Shown here: positions 25,888-35,190 of the stretch, one piece after another
Layout: each line of letters starts with the position of its first letter
How positions within the stretch are numbered: the stretch's first letter is position 1
NCBI GenBank assembly: GCA_030431615.1
Contig: JAUIID010000005.1
Coordinates: 1 to 58,216 of the forward strand
DNA length: 58,216 nucleotides
Direction of reading: 5' to 3'
DNA from: Alphaproteobacteria bacterium
GTDB taxonomy: Bacteria; Pseudomonadota; Alphaproteobacteria; Geminicoccales; Geminicoccaceae
The notes under the pieces: generated by a model
Database searches by the model: none
Told to the model about the DNA's origin: nothing
The model's input: only the letters and a program-made list of their open reading frames with translations
Made by a program: the position numbers and the translations under genes

Positions 25888-28166
25888 GCGAAAAGCGGCT
25901 CTTCGACCTCCTGCCGGCCATCCATCGCGAGCGCGACGCGGAGACCGGCCGGCCCTTGGAGCGGCTGCTCGGCATCGTCGACGCGCAGGCTTCGATCATC
26001 GAGGCCGACATCGCCCGGCTCTACGACGACCTCTTCGCCGAAACGGCAAGCCCCTGGGTCCTGCCCTATATCGGCGACCTCGTCGGCAATGTGCCGCTCT
26101 TCGGCGCCGAGGAGGTGGCCGGCAGCGACACCGCGATGGAGCGTTTTGCCGATCTCCGCGGCCCGCGCCTCGTGCCCGAGGTCGGCGTGCGGCGCCGCGC
26201 CGATGTCGCGAAGACGATCTATTATCGCCGGCGCAAGGGCATGCCGCCGATGCTGGAGGAGCTGGCCCGCGACGTCACCGGCTGGGCGGCGCACCTCGTC
26301 GAGTTCTTCCAGATCCTCGGCTGGACGCAGATGGTCCGCAACCACCTGCGGCCCGAGGTGACCCTCCCCGATCTCCGGCGCGTCGAGGCCTGCGATCGCG
26401 TGCAGGGGCCCTTCGACCGCTTCGCCCACAGCGTCGACGTCCGCCCGATCGGCCCGCTCGACGGCTGGCACTCAATACGGACGGTGGGCTTCTTCGTCTG
26501 GCGGCTCGGCGCCTTCGAGCTCGCCGGTGCGGATGCGCGGCAGGATCCGGCAGACGGCTTCGGCTGGCATGTCAGCCCGACCGGTCACGCCGCACCGCTC
26601 TTCGCCGGCTGGCGCCGCGAGGGCGACGAGGCCGGCATGACCGAGGAGGCGCATGTGCCGGGGCCGATCCGCAAGGCCGCCTTCTTCGAGGACCTGAAGG
26701 CGGCGCACGGCCAGAGCCCCGTGCCGGACGCCACTCTCTGGTACGCGACGCCGCCTGCCGACCCGACGACGGCAGGCCCGCAGGGCAGCCTCTCGATCAC
26801 CCTTCTCAAGAGCGGACAGCGCTGGCCGGTGCCCACGGCGCGCGTGCTCTGCGCCGACCTCAGAGCCTTCCGCCAGCCACCGGACGGGTTCGTCGGGGTC
26901 GACGTGGCGCTCGGCCGGATCGCGTTGGGCAGGAAGCTCGCGAGCGACCCGCTGGCCGCCATCGGCGACGACGCCGATGGGGTCCTCACCAGCCACCATT
27001 ACGGCTTCGCCGCGGCGCTCGGCGGCGGCCCCTACGAGCGCCGTGCCTGGACCATCCGCCGTGACCCGCTGGCCGGCGAGACGGCGGCGCCCCTGGTGCT
27101 GCGGGTGCGCAAGGACGGCGAAGGCGGCGCCTTCACGACGCTGGCGGCAGCGCTCGCCGACTGGGCCGGGCCAGTGCACCTGAAGCGGAACGCGATCATC
27201 GCGGTCGAGGACAGCCGGACCTATGCGGAAAACCTCGCGATCGAGCCCGAGGACGGTGGCTGGCTCGCCATCGAGGCGGCGAGCGGCACAAGGCCGCTGG
27301 TCCTGGGCGACATTACCGTCACCGGCAGCCACGACGACGCGGCGCTCACCCTCTCCGGGCTCTGGGTCGAGGGCCGGGTCGAGATCGCGGGCTCGCTCGG
27401 CCATCTCCGGCTCCTCCACACCACGCTGGTGCCCGGCCCCACCGTGCTCGGCACCGGCCCGGAGAGCGGCCCGGCCATCCAGGCCAGCTTGGTCGTCGCC
27501 GGCGGGGCCGCGCCCGACCTCTTGAACGAGACCCTCACCCTCGATCTCGCCTTCTCGGTGACCGGCCCCCTGCGCGTCCCGCGCCATGCCCGAGCACTGC
27601 GGCTGCTCGACTGCATCATCGTGGCCGATCTGGACGACGACGCGATCGGCAGTGCCGCCGAGCCCGGGCCGCCAACCGCCATGGAGCGCTGCACCGTGCT
27701 CGGCCGGACCACGGTCCATGCACTTCTGCTCGCCAGCGAATCGATCCTCGAGGGCAAGGTCACGAGCAGCCGGCGCCAGCTCGGCTGCGCCCGCTTCAGC
27801 TACCTGCCGCCGGGCTCGCGCACGCCCAGGCGCTATCGCTGCCAGCCGGACCTCGAGATCGAGGTGGAGCTCGAGGCGCTGGCGAAGCTCACCGGCACGG
27901 CGCCGGGCGATGTCGAGCGCCAGGCAGTGGCGGAGCGGGTCCAGCACTGGCTGGTGCCGGCCTGGACGAGCCGGCGCTGGGGCCAGCCCGGATTCGCCCA
28001 GCTGCATGCGCATTGTCCGAAGATGATCCGGGAGGGTGCCGAGGACGGCTCGGAGATGGGGGCGTTCGCGCACCTCAAGGAGCCGCAGCGGGCAGCCAAT
28101 CTGCGTCAACGACTGGGTGAATACCTGCCGTTCGGGCTGGATGCCGGCATCCTGCCGGTAACCTGA
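25884..28166 (+). CDS. eCIS tail protein I/Afp12-like with beta-helix C-terminal half
   Basis: A 760-residue protein. The N-terminal 220 residues are the tail-protein-I type wedge domain: LFDLLPAIHRERDAETG, LERLLGIVDAQASIIEADIARLYDDLFAETASPWVLPYIGDLVG, and RRRKGMPPMLEELARDVTGWAAHLVEFF. From about residue 400 on, short turns (FTTLAAALADWAG, WLAIEAASGTRPLVLGDITVTGS, LTLSGLWVEGRVEIAG, LRLLHTTLVPG, RLLDCIIVADL, MERCTVLGRTTVH) suggest a right-handed parallel beta-helix. The end LPFGLDAGILPVT is usual for the family. It links the wedge to peripheral parts and may form the outer baseplate or fibre-attachment platform. ATG 25884 overlaps the previous stop. Confidence 0.85.
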   Translation: MSEKRLFDLLPAIHRERDAETGRPLERLLGIVDAQASIIEADIARLYDDLFAETASPWVLPYIGDLVGNVPLFGAEEVAGSDTAMERFADLRGPRLVPEVGVRRRADVAKTIYYRRRKGMPPMLEELARDVTGWAAHLVEFFQILGWTQMVRNHLRPEVTLPDLRRVEACDRVQGPFDRFAHSVDVRPIGPLDGWHSIRTVGFFVWRLGAFELAGADARQDPADGFGWHVSPTGHAAPLFAGWRREGDEAGMTEEAHVPGPIRKAAFFEDLKAAHGQSPVPDATLWYATPPADPTTAGPQGSLSITLLKSGQRWPVPTARVLCADLRAFRQPPDGFVGVDVALGRIALGRKLASDPLAAIGDDADGVLTSHHYGFAAALGGGPYERRAWTIRRDPLAGETAAPLVLRVRKDGEGGAFTTLAAALADWAGPVHLKRNAIIAVEDSRTYAENLAIEPEDGGWLAIEAASGTRPLVLGDITVTGSHDDAALTLSGLWVEGRVEIAGSLGHLRLLHTTLVPGPTVLGTGPESGPAIQASLVVAGGAAPDLLNETLTLDLAFSVTGPLRVPRHARALRLLDCIIVADLDDDAIGSAAEPGPPTAMERCTVLGRTTVHALLLASESILEGKVTSSRRQLGCARFSYLPPGSRTPRRYRCQPDLEIEVELEALAKLTGTAPGDVERQAVAERVQHWLVPAWTSRRWGQPGFAQLHAHCPKMIREGAEDGSEMGAFAHLKEPQRAANLRQRLGEYLPFGLDAGILPVT

Positions 28167-28179
28167 CGCGGCGGTGAGC

Positions 28180-28199
28180 GCCGGGCGCCGACGCCCGGC
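28180..28199 (+). promoter_or_regulatory. Perfect 8-bp intercistronic hairpin before the last eCIS gene
   Basis: GCCGGGCG (28180-28187) and CGCCCGGC (28192-28199) enclose a CCGA loop. The ribosome site GGGGGAG (28201-28207) follows immediately. In an operon with almost no gaps this 46-base spacer stands out. The hairpin may lower transcription into, or translation of, the terminal gene. Confidence 0.5.
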
Positions 28200-28212
28200 C
28201 GGGGGAGCGGAA

Positions 28213-31125
28213 ATGGCCGGCGACTATTCGAGGTTCGGGTTCCGCAAGCAGGATCGGGTCGCGGCCGTGCTCATGCAGCAGGGCCGTGTGACCCTGGATT
28301 CGGATCACAATGCCCAGGCCCGGATGCTCGACCGGCGCATCAGGAACCTCGCGCAGGACGTCTGGGGCAAGAGCTGGGTCCCCGCCCGGACCACGCCCGA
28401 TGCCTTCCGGCTGACGGCGATCGCCGGGCCGGACCTCGCCATCGGCCCGGGCCGGCTCTACGCCTTCGGCCTGGCCCCAGAGGCCTTCGCCGAGGAGGCG
28501 GCCACCCTCAAGGCGCAGCCCTTCCTGCCCGGCCCGGTCACCCTGCCGCCGGCCGGCCCGGCGCTCGCCTTTCTCGACGTGTTCGTGCGCGAGATCACCT
28601 GGGTCGAGGAGCCGGAGCTGCTCGAGAAGGCGCTGCATGGCGTCGACACGACGACCCGCCGCCAGGTGGTCTGGCAGGTCAGGCTGCACGGTGCCGCCGA
28701 CGCCGCCTGCGGCATGGACCTCGCTGCCCTGTTCCCACCGAGCTTCGGGCGGCTCACCACGAACGCGACCGGCACGCCGGCCTCGGACGATCCCTGCATC
28801 CTGCCGCCGACCGGCGGCTATCGCGGCCTCGAGAACCGCTTCTACCGCGTCGAGGTGCATGTCGGAGGCCCCCCCGGCACGGCCCGGTTCAAGTGGTCGC
28901 GCGAAAACGCCTCGGTGGTCTCGCCGGTCGAGACGATCGCCGCGAGCGGCACGAAGAGCCAGCTCAGGGTCACGCGGATCGGCCGCGACCAGGTCCTGCG
29001 CTTTGCCGCGGGTGACTGGGTGGAGGTGCAGCACGACCGGCGCGAGCTCATGGGCGAAGCCGGCGAAATGGCGCGCGTCGAGAGCATCGACGAGGCGACG
29101 CGCACGGTTTTCCTCGACCGAGCCCTGCCGCTCGGCGGCACGGGCGGCTTCGGCACGACGCCGGCCGAGCTCGAGGCGGCGCACACCCGGCTGATCCGTT
29201 GGGACCAGAGCCTCGAGCGCCACGGCAACGCCGTCGATCCCGCGACCGGCCTCATGACGACGGGCCCCCTTTCCATCGCCCTCGAGGACGGCGTTCAGAT
29301 CGAGTTCAGCTCCGCCCCCGGCACGTCGGGCGCGATGCGGGTGGGTGACCACTGGTCCTTCGCGGCCCGCACCGTCGACGGTTCGGTGGAGAAGCTCCAG
29401 GCCGCACCGCCGGACGGCATCCACCATCACTACGTGCCCTTGGCCGAGGTGACGGTCGGCGCGAGCGGCTTCGTCGTGACGAAGGACTGCCGCGAGCCGG
29501 TGCCGCCGACGGGTGGCGGTAGCGGCGAGCCGCGGCCCGCTTGTGAGTGCTGCACGATCTGCGTCGGCAGGGACGGCGAGGTCGAAGACCTACGGGCTGC
29601 CCTGGCCGCCCTGCCGGGGCTCGCCCCGGGCACCGCCACACCGGTCCGCATCTGCCTCCTGCCGGGCGATCACCTGATCCCGGACGGGCTCGTGATCGAC
29701 CGGCCGAACACGCGGATCGTCGGCTGCTTTCCGCGCTCGCGGCTCATCGTGCGCGGCGCCGGGCTGCGCTTTGCGGCAGATGCCACCGGTATCGAGGAGG
29801 TCGTGGTGCTGGGTGGTGCCGAGCGGGGTGCCGTGGCCTTCGAGGGCATGAGCGACGGCTTCGCGCTCGGCTGCCGGTTCGAAGGCAGCGATGGCGGCCT
29901 CGCCCTGACGGCGAACAAGGTGCGCCGCCTGACCCTGGCCCGAAACCGCCTCGAAGGTGCGGGCATCGGCGTCTTCGGCGGCAGCCGGGAGATCGAGATC
30001 GACAACAACGCGGTCGAGCTGTTCCGGGCGAGCGCCATCCTGATCGACGAGACGTCTGGCGAGATCGCCATCCGGGGCAACCGGCTCATCGACGGCCTCG
30101 GCTGCGGCATCGAGATCGGCAAGCGGGCGGACCGGCTCCTGATCCGCGAGAACGAGATCGTCATGTGCCGCGGCGAGAACACGTTCCTCGGCGGGGCGGT
30201 CGGCGGCATCGTCGCCCTCGATTCGGTCGACGGGCTCATCGTCGAGGACAACCTGATCGAGGGGAACGCCACGGACGCGCCCCGCGATGCCGCCGGCATC
30301 TTCGTCGCGCGCGGCACAGTCATCGAGATCAGGCGCAACCGCATTCTGGGCAATGGCCGCACCGAGATGGACGAGGGGGCGATCACGGGCGGTATCGTCA
30401 TCACCGCCGTCGGCCCGCCGCTCGATGCTGCGGGGGCGAGGCCGCACCGCTTCGATCCGGCGCTGGTCGTCGAGGGCAATGTCGTCACGGCCGAGCGCGG
30501 CCATGCGCTGCTTGTGATCGGCGAGGGCGACATGCGGGTCCAGGGCAACACGCTGATCAGCCGCTTCGGCACGGCCCGGGGGGTCGGGCCGAACGACCTC
30601 GGCATCCCGGACCTCGCCTCCATCCTGCTCATTGCCATAGCACGCGTCGCGGAGCTCGCGCCGAAGCTGATCGAGGCCGCTTCGCAAGGCATCGAGGCGC
30701 CGCTCCAGGTGCTCGGCATGGCCGACGAGCTCAGGGTGCTGGCACAAGGGCGGGTGCTGGTGCAGGGCAACCAGATGGCGCTCGAGCGGCAGCTCGCCAT
30801 GGGCCGAGATCGGCCGACGCTCGCGGCGGTTGCGGTCTACGGCTTCGAGGATGTCGATCTCTCGCACAACCAGGTCGAGCTCGACCGCAGCGAGGCCAGC
30901 TTCTGCGTCGATGCGCTGGTCGTCGGGCGAACCGCGCGCCAGATCGGCAACCGGCTGACCGAGCCCGAGGGCGACGCGCTGGCATCGCTGATCTCGCTCG
31001 GCTTCGATCTCAACACCTGCACGCAGAACCAGGGCAGCCACTGCATCCTGCCGCGCGGCTTCGCGCGGCTCGTCAATCGCGACAACCTGGTCGAGTTCCC
31101 GAACGATCTCTGCCCGCGCGGCTGA
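28213..31125 (+). CDS. DUF6519-type eCIS protein with parallel beta-helix (970 aa)
   Basis: A 970-residue protein. The start (GDYSRFGFRKQDRVAAVLMQQGRVTLDSDHNAQ) is typical of DUF6519, found at the ends of eCIS loci. The N-terminal part runs to about residue 430 and includes GGYRGLENRFYRVEVHVGG and ARFKWSRENASVVSPV. A Cys-rich hinge CECCTIC follows near residue 446. Residues about 460-900 are a long right-handed beta-helix, seen as repeated ladders: LTANKVRRLTLARNRLEGAGIGVFGG, IEIDNNAVELFRASAILIDE, IAIRGNRLIDGLGCGIEIG, LLIRENEIVMCRGENTF. ATG 28213 follows GGGGGAG; an earlier ATG at 28174 lacks one. Likely a peripheral baseplate or receptor-binding spike; this is inference from fold and position. 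Confidence 0.85.
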   Translation: MAGDYSRFGFRKQDRVAAVLMQQGRVTLDSDHNAQARMLDRRIRNLAQDVWGKSWVPARTTPDAFRLTAIAGPDLAIGPGRLYAFGLAPEAFAEEAATLKAQPFLPGPVTLPPAGPALAFLDVFVREITWVEEPELLEKALHGVDTTTRRQVVWQVRLHGAADAACGMDLAALFPPSFGRLTTNATGTPASDDPCILPPTGGYRGLENRFYRVEVHVGGPPGTARFKWSRENASVVSPVETIAASGTKSQLRVTRIGRDQVLRFAAGDWVEVQHDRRELMGEAGEMARVESIDEATRTVFLDRALPLGGTGGFGTTPAELEAAHTRLIRWDQSLERHGNAVDPATGLMTTGPLSIALEDGVQIEFSSAPGTSGAMRVGDHWSFAARTVDGSVEKLQAAPPDGIHHHYVPLAEVTVGASGFVVTKDCREPVPPTGGGSGEPRPACECCTICVGRDGEVEDLRAALAALPGLAPGTATPVRICLLPGDHLIPDGLVIDRPNTRIVGCFPRSRLIVRGAGLRFAADATGIEEVVVLGGAERGAVAFEGMSDGFALGCRFEGSDGGLALTANKVRRLTLARNRLEGAGIGVFGGSREIEIDNNAVELFRASAILIDETSGEIAIRGNRLIDGLGCGIEIGKRADRLLIRENEIVMCRGENTFLGGAVGGIVALDSVDGLIVEDNLIEGNATDAPRDAAGIFVARGTVIEIRRNRILGNGRTEMDEGAITGGIVITAVGPPLDAAGARPHRFDPALVVEGNVVTAERGHALLVIGEGDMRVQGNTLISRFGTARGVGPNDLGIPDLASILLIAIARVAELAPKLIEAASQGIEAPLQVLGMADELRVLAQGRVLVQGNQMALERQLAMGRDRPTLAAVAVYGFEDVDLSHNQVELDRSEASFCVDALVVGRTARQIGNRLTEPEGDALASLISLGFDLNTCTQNQGSHCILPRGFARLVNRDNLVEFPNDLCPRG

Positions 31126-31137
31126 GCGGGCGGGCAG
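31110..31137. terminator. Hairpin at the convergent end of the eCIS operon
   Basis: CTGCCCG (31110-31116) pairs with CGGGCAG (31131-31137), overlapping the stop of the DUF6519 gene. The facing leftward gene ends at 31147. It could serve both strands; on the plus strand it is followed by AAATGTGG rather than a U-run, so efficiency is uncertain. Confidence 0.4.
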
Positions 31138-31146
31138 AAATGTGGG

Positions 31147-32154
31147 TCAGTCGATGTCGCGGGCGAGGTGGAAGACGCAGTCGCCGCGCTCGACGCGGCC
31201 CATGGTGCGCTGGCAGATCACGAGGCCGGACTGGCGGAAATGGCAGGGCACCGGCGACCGGCCCGGGTCCTCGGGGAAGTAGACCTGCCCGGCGAGGTCG
31301 CCGGCCTCGACCTCGGCGCCGAGATCGACCGCCTGGACGAAGAGCCCGCGCTCCGGCGCGTAGACGTACCACGAGCGGTCCGGCACCTCGACATAGCGCG
31401 GCCGGGGCGGCGGCGGCAGGTCGGCGGGCGCCTCCATGACGCCCAGATGATCGAGGAAGCGGCGCATGCCCGCCTCGATCACCCGGATCCCCTCGAGCCG
31501 AACGGCACCCCGGCCGCCGAACTCGCCACCCAGCGCTATGAGCTTGTGCGAAAGGGCGCAGGCGGAGGAGAGCGTCGGCTCGTTGGTGAAGGCCCAGACC
31601 ATGGCGAGCGGCGGCGCGAAGGCATCCAGCGCAGCCCGCGCCCGGCGATCGAGATCGGCGTCGCCCGAAAGGCGCATGGTGGCCAGCGTCAGGTAGTCGA
31701 GCGAGGCGCCGCCCGAATGGAAGTCGTGCGTCGCATCGCACATCGGGAAGAGCACGGTATCGAGGTAGTGGGCGATCTTGCCCGTCGGCCCGTCGGTGGG
31801 ATCGCCCGGGAAGGCGCGGTTCAGATTGCCGTCATCGAGCGGCGAGGTGCGCGTGCCGGCCACGGCTGCCGGCAGGTTGGTGGCGGTCAGCACGATGATC
31901 CGGCCCTGCACCTCGGCCGGGTCGACCTTGCGGACGAAGTCGCACAAGGCAGCCTGGCCCTCATACTCGTCGCCGTGATTGCCGGCCATGAGCAGCACGG
32001 TCGGGCCGCTGCCATTGGCGATGACGGCAAGTGGAATCGGGATGGTGCCGTAGGCCGAGCGGGTGACCGAATGCGGCATGTGCAGGAAGCCTACCTGCTT
32101 GCCTGGCGCCTCGTAGTCGACGTCCGTCCAGAGCGGTGACCTGGCCTTTGCCAC
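31147..32154 (-). CDS. AstE/AspA-family zinc deacylase 1 (DoeB-like)
   Basis: A 335-residue member of the succinylglutamate desuccinylase/aspartoacylase group. The zinc ligands are visible: HGDEYEGQ (HxxE) and the later His in THDFHSGG. GNLNRAFPGD is the conserved substrate-binding Asn-Arg motif. The C-terminal part (YVYAPERGLFVQAVDLGAEVEAGDLAGQVYFPED) is the usual biotinyl-lipoyl-like domain. The pattern is close to N-alpha-acetyl-diaminobutyrate deacetylase DoeB, but no ectoine genes lie nearby. The start is GTG 32154, placed 6 bases behind the stop of its paralogue with AGGAGTAGGGGGG as ribosome site. Last gene of the leftward Dpp operon; it probably removes an N-acyl group from an imported amide. 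Confidence 0.85.
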   Translation of the reverse strand: MAKARSPLWTDVDYEAPGKQVGFLHMPHSVTRSAYGTIPIPLAVIANGSGPTVLLMAGNHGDEYEGQAALCDFVRKVDPAEVQGRIIVLTATNLPAAVAGTRTSPLDDGNLNRAFPGDPTDGPTGKIAHYLDTVLFPMCDATHDFHSGGASLDYLTLATMRLSGDADLDRRARAALDAFAPPLAMVWAFTNEPTLSSACALSHKLIALGGEFGGRGAVRLEGIRVIEAGMRRFLDHLGVMEAPADLPPPPRPRYVEVPDRSWYVYAPERGLFVQAVDLGAEVEAGDLAGQVYFPEDPGRSPVPCHFRQSGLVICQRTMGRVERGDCVFHLARDID

Positions 32155-32159
32155 CCCCC

Positions 32160-33200
32160 CTACTCCTGCCAGTCCGTGCCGAGATGGGCGAGACAGTCGC
32201 CGCGCTCGACGGCGGTGATGGGCCGCTTGCAGAAGGCGACGCCGGCCCGCGCGAAGCGGATCTCGCGGGAGGGCTGGTCCGGCTCGTCGATCTGATGGAT
32301 CCAGCCGCAGACCTGACCGGCCTCGACCTCGTCGCCAAGGCGGAAGGCCGGCTCGAAGGCGCCGCGGCAGGGCGCATGGACGTAGTAGTCTGGCCCGGCA
32401 ACCTTGAGGAGCCTGGAGGGCGGGGTGGCCTCCGTGGCGGGTTTCTCCATGACGCCGAGGAAGGCCAGGAAATTCTCGATGCCGCGGCGCGCCACGCCGA
32501 GCGTGTCGAGCGTCACCGTGCCGGCCCCGCCGAGTTCCGTGCCCATGCCGAGCACACCCTTGCGGTCGGCGGCGCAGGTGATGGTGGCGGCCGCGATGCC
32601 GCCGCCGGCGGCCGGCATTCCGCCGCCCTCGACGACGTAGCCGATCGGGGCGCCATAGGCCTTCAGGGCCTCGAGTTTCCTGGCGAAGAGCGGATCATCC
32701 GGCCCGTCGCGACGGACGAGGCCGCTCGGCACGTAGTCCAGCGTCTTGCCGCCCGAATGCATGTCGAGCATGGCGTCGCACATCGGCAGCAGCACCTCCT
32801 CGACATAATGCGCGATGGCGGCAGTCGGGCGGTTGTCCGGGGCATTGGCCTCGCCCGGGAAGCTCCGGTTGAGGTTGCCGCCATCGATCGGCGAGCAGCG
32901 GCTGTGATTCATCGCCGCCGGCAGGTTGGTGGCCGGCAGGATGATCAGCCGGCCCTGGATGCGCGCCGGGTCGAGCTCCTGGATCAGCCGGACGAGCGAG
33001 ATCTGGCCCTCGTACTCGTCGCCGTGATTGCCGCCGCCGAGATAGACCGTCGGACCGCTGCCGTTCCTGATCACGGCGATGGGGATGCCGATCCAGCCAT
33101 AGGCGGAGATGTTGCTGGAATGCGGCAGCCGGAGATGCCCCACCTGCCGGCCGGCCTTGTCGAAATCGAGCGGGCAGGCGATGCGGGTTTGCGCGGTCAC
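32160..33200 (-). CDS. AstE/AspA-family zinc deacylase 2 (DoeB-like)
   Basis: A 346-residue paralogue of the following gene, with the same motifs: NHGDEYEGQ, GNLNRSFPGE and DMHSGGKTLDY, so the zinc site is intact. The two diverge most between about residues 165 and 235 (PSGLVRRDGPDDPLFARK here), which suggests different substrates. The start GTG 33200 was chosen for GAGGAG just upstream and because it lies 13 bases after the DppF stop; a longer frame would run into dppF. As part of the transporter operon it probably hydrolyses an N-acylated compound brought in by DppABCDF. Which acyl group is unknown. Confidence 0.85.
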   Translation of the reverse strand: MTAQTRIACPLDFDKAGRQVGHLRLPHSSNISAYGWIGIPIAVIRNGSGPTVYLGGGNHGDEYEGQISLVRLIQELDPARIQGRLIILPATNLPAAMNHSRCSPIDGGNLNRSFPGEANAPDNRPTAAIAHYVEEVLLPMCDAMLDMHSGGKTLDYVPSGLVRRDGPDDPLFARKLEALKAYGAPIGYVVEGGGMPAAGGGIAAATITCAADRKGVLGMGTELGGAGTVTLDTLGVARRGIENFLAFLGVMEKPATEATPPSRLLKVAGPDYYVHAPCRGAFEPAFRLGDEVEAGQVCGWIHQIDEPDQPSREIRFARAGVAFCKRPITAVERGDCLAHLGTDWQE

Positions 33201-33213
33201 GACGTTCTTCTCC

Positions 33214-34194
33214 TCAAGTGGTCGGTTCGTGCAGCAGATGGCAGGCGGCCCGGTGCCCGGCTGCGGTTTCCAGCAGCTTCGGCTCGACCCGGCGGCAGAC
33301 GTCCATGACATGCGGGCAGCGCGTGTGGAAGCGGCAGCCGGCGGGCGGGTTGGCCGGGCTCGGCACGTCGCCGCGGATGGCCTGCGACCGCCGGCGCCGC
33401 GCCGGGTCGGCCACCGGGATCGCCTGGAGCAGGGCCTGGGTGTAGGGATGCTGCGGCCGGCGGTAGAGGTCGCGCTTGGGGGCGATCTCGACGATCTGGC
33501 CCAGATACATCACCGCCACCCGGTCGGCGATGTGGCGCACCACGCCCAGATCGTGGCTGATGAAGAGATAGGTGAGGCCGAACTGCTGCTGCAGGTCCTG
33601 CAGGAGGTTGACGACCTGCGCCTGGATCGAGACGTCGAGCGCCGAGACCGGCTCGTCGCAGACCATGAGCTTGGGCTGCAGCGCCAGGGCCCTAGCGATG
33701 CCGATGCGCTGCCGCTGACCGCCCGAGAACTCGTGCGGGAAGCGCTCCGCCTGGTAGGCGGCGAGGCCGACCGTCCGCAGCAGCTCGGCGACCCGGGCCC
33801 GGCGCTCCGCCGCCGTGCCGACGGCGTGGATCTCCAGAGGCTCCGCGACGATCTCCTCGACCTTCATGCGCGGGTTCAAGGAGCCATAAGGATCCTGGAA
33901 GATGATCTGCATCTCGCGCCGGATCGGCTTCATCGCCTCCGGCTCCAGCCCCTCGATCGGCGCCCCCTCGAAGAGCACGCTGCCGGCGGTGGGCTCGATC
34001 AGCCGCACCAGCATCCGCCCCGTCGTGGTCTTGCCGCAGCCCGATTCGCCGACGAGCCCTAGCGTCTCACCCCTGCCCACGGCGAAATCGACTCCGTCCA
34101 CCGCGCGGACGACCCCCGTCTGCTTGGCGAAGAGGCCGCGGCCGCGGATCGGGAAGTGCTTGGTGAGGCCCTTCGCCTCGACGAGCGCCGTCAT
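33214..34194 (-). CDS. dppF: Peptide ABC transporter ATP-binding protein DppF
   Basis: A 326-residue ATPase of the dipeptide/oligopeptide import family. It has Walker [11 protein letters not shown]-loop [15 protein letters not shown], signature [14 protein letters not shown], Walker [15 protein letters not shown] and switch His in FISHDLG. The C-terminal oligopeptide-transporter domain [17 protein letters not shown] has the paired Cys usual for an iron-sulphur or disulphide site. ATG 34194 overlaps the DppD stop by 4 bases. Together with DppD it forms the motor of the importer. The substrate is not necessarily dipeptides, as this family also takes up heme, nickel and opines. Confidence 0.93.
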   Translation of the reverse strand: MTALVEAKGLTKHFPIRGRGLFAKQTGVVRAVDGVDFAVGRGETLGLVGESGCGKTTTGRMLVRLIEPTAGSVLFEGAPIEGLEPEAMKPIRREMQIIFQDPYGSLNPRMKVEEIVAEPLEIHAVGTAAERRARVAELLRTVGLAAYQAERFPHEFSGGQRQRIGIARALALQPKLMVCDEPVSALDVSIQAQVVNLLQDLQQQFGLTYLFISHDLGVVRHIADRVAVMYLGQIVEIAPKRDLYRRPQHPYTQALLQAIPVADPARRRRSQAIRGDVPSPANPPAGCRFHTRCPHVMDVCRRVEPKLLETAAGHRAACHLLHEPTT

Positions 34195-35186
34195 GTGGTG
34201 ACCGCCAGACGGTCGAGATCGTAGTCGACCAGCCTGATGCAGGCGGCCCGATGCGCCTCGCCGGCATCGATGAGCGGCGGGTGAACGGACGTGCAGGCGT
34301 CCTGCGCATGGGCGCAGCGTGGCGCGAAGCGACAGCCCGGCGGCAGGGCGAAGGGGCTCGGCACCATGCCCGGAATGGCATCGAGCCGCTCGCGCTCCTC
34401 GTCGAGCGAGGGAATGCTGCGGAGCAGTCCCTGCGTGTAGGGATGGGTCGGCCGGGCGAAGGCATCCATGACCGACGCCTCCTCGACCACCCGGCCCGCA
34501 TACATCACCATGACCCGATCGACATGCTGCGCCACGACGCCGAGATCGTGGGTGATCAGCACGACGGCCATGTGGAACTCCTCCTGCAGCTCGCGCAAGA
34601 GGTCGAGGATCTGCGCCTGGATGGTGACGTCGAGGGCGGTCGTCGGCTCGTCGGCGAGCAGGAGCCGCGGGTTGCACGAGAGGGCGATGGCGATCATCGC
34701 CCGCTGGCGCATGCCGCCCGAGAGCTGGTGCGGGTACTCGTCGAGGCGCTGCGCCGGCAGGGCGATGCCGACGCGGTCCAGCATCTCGACCGCCCGGTCG
34801 CGCGCCGCCTTGCGGCCGATACCCTCATGGAAGCGGATGGTCTCGACGATCTGGTCGCCGATGGTGAAGACCGGGTTGAGCGAGGTCATCGGCTCCTGGA
34901 AGATCATCGCGATGTCGGCACCCCGGATCCGCCGCATGCGCCGTTCGGAGAGACCCAGAAGCTCCTGGCCGTCGAAGCGGATGGAGCCCGCCGTGATCCG
35001 CCCTGGCGGGTCGGGGATGAGGCCCAGGATCGAGAGGGCGGTGACGCTCTTGCCGCTGCCGGATTCACCGACGATGCCGATCACCTCGCCGGCCTCGAGG
35101 TCGAAGCTCACGTCCTCCACCGCGGCAAACGTACCGTCGTCGCCGGAGAACTCCGTGCGCAGATTCCGTACTGATAGAAGCGCCAA
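34191..35186 (-). CDS. dppD: Peptide ABC transporter ATP-binding protein DppD
   Basis: A 331-residue ATPase with Walker [11 protein letters not shown]-loop [14 protein letters not shown], signature [15 protein letters not shown], Walker [14 protein letters not shown] and switch His in LITHDLG. The C-terminal [17 protein letters not shown] motif is the oligopeptide-ABC domain. The only well-placed start is TTG 35186, four bases after the DppC stop and behind GCAGGGC; that gives a correct N-terminus ([12 protein letters not shown]). It pairs with DppF. Order and spacing leave no doubt about its operon. Confidence 0.92.
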   Translation of the reverse strand: MALLSVRNLRTEFSGDDGTFAAVEDVSFDLEAGEVIGIVGESGSGKSVTALSILGLIPDPPGRITAGSIRFDGQELLGLSERRMRRIRGADIAMIFQEPMTSLNPVFTIGDQIVETIRFHEGIGRKAARDRAVEMLDRVGIALPAQRLDEYPHQLSGGMRQRAMIAIALSCNPRLLLADEPTTALDVTIQAQILDLLRELQEEFHMAVVLITHDLGVVAQHVDRVMVMYAGRVVEEASVMDAFARPTHPYTQGLLRSIPSLDEERERLDAIPGMVPSPFALPPGCRFAPRCAHAQDACTSVHPPLIDAGEAHRAACIRLVDYDLDRLAVTT

Positions 35187-35190
35187 CGAT

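Noticed and set aside
31147-33200. Ectoine degradation (DoeB) assignment for the two deacylases
   Set aside because: Motifs fit the DoeB-like group, but no ectoine hydrolase or other ectoine-degradation genes are present, so only the broader family is called.
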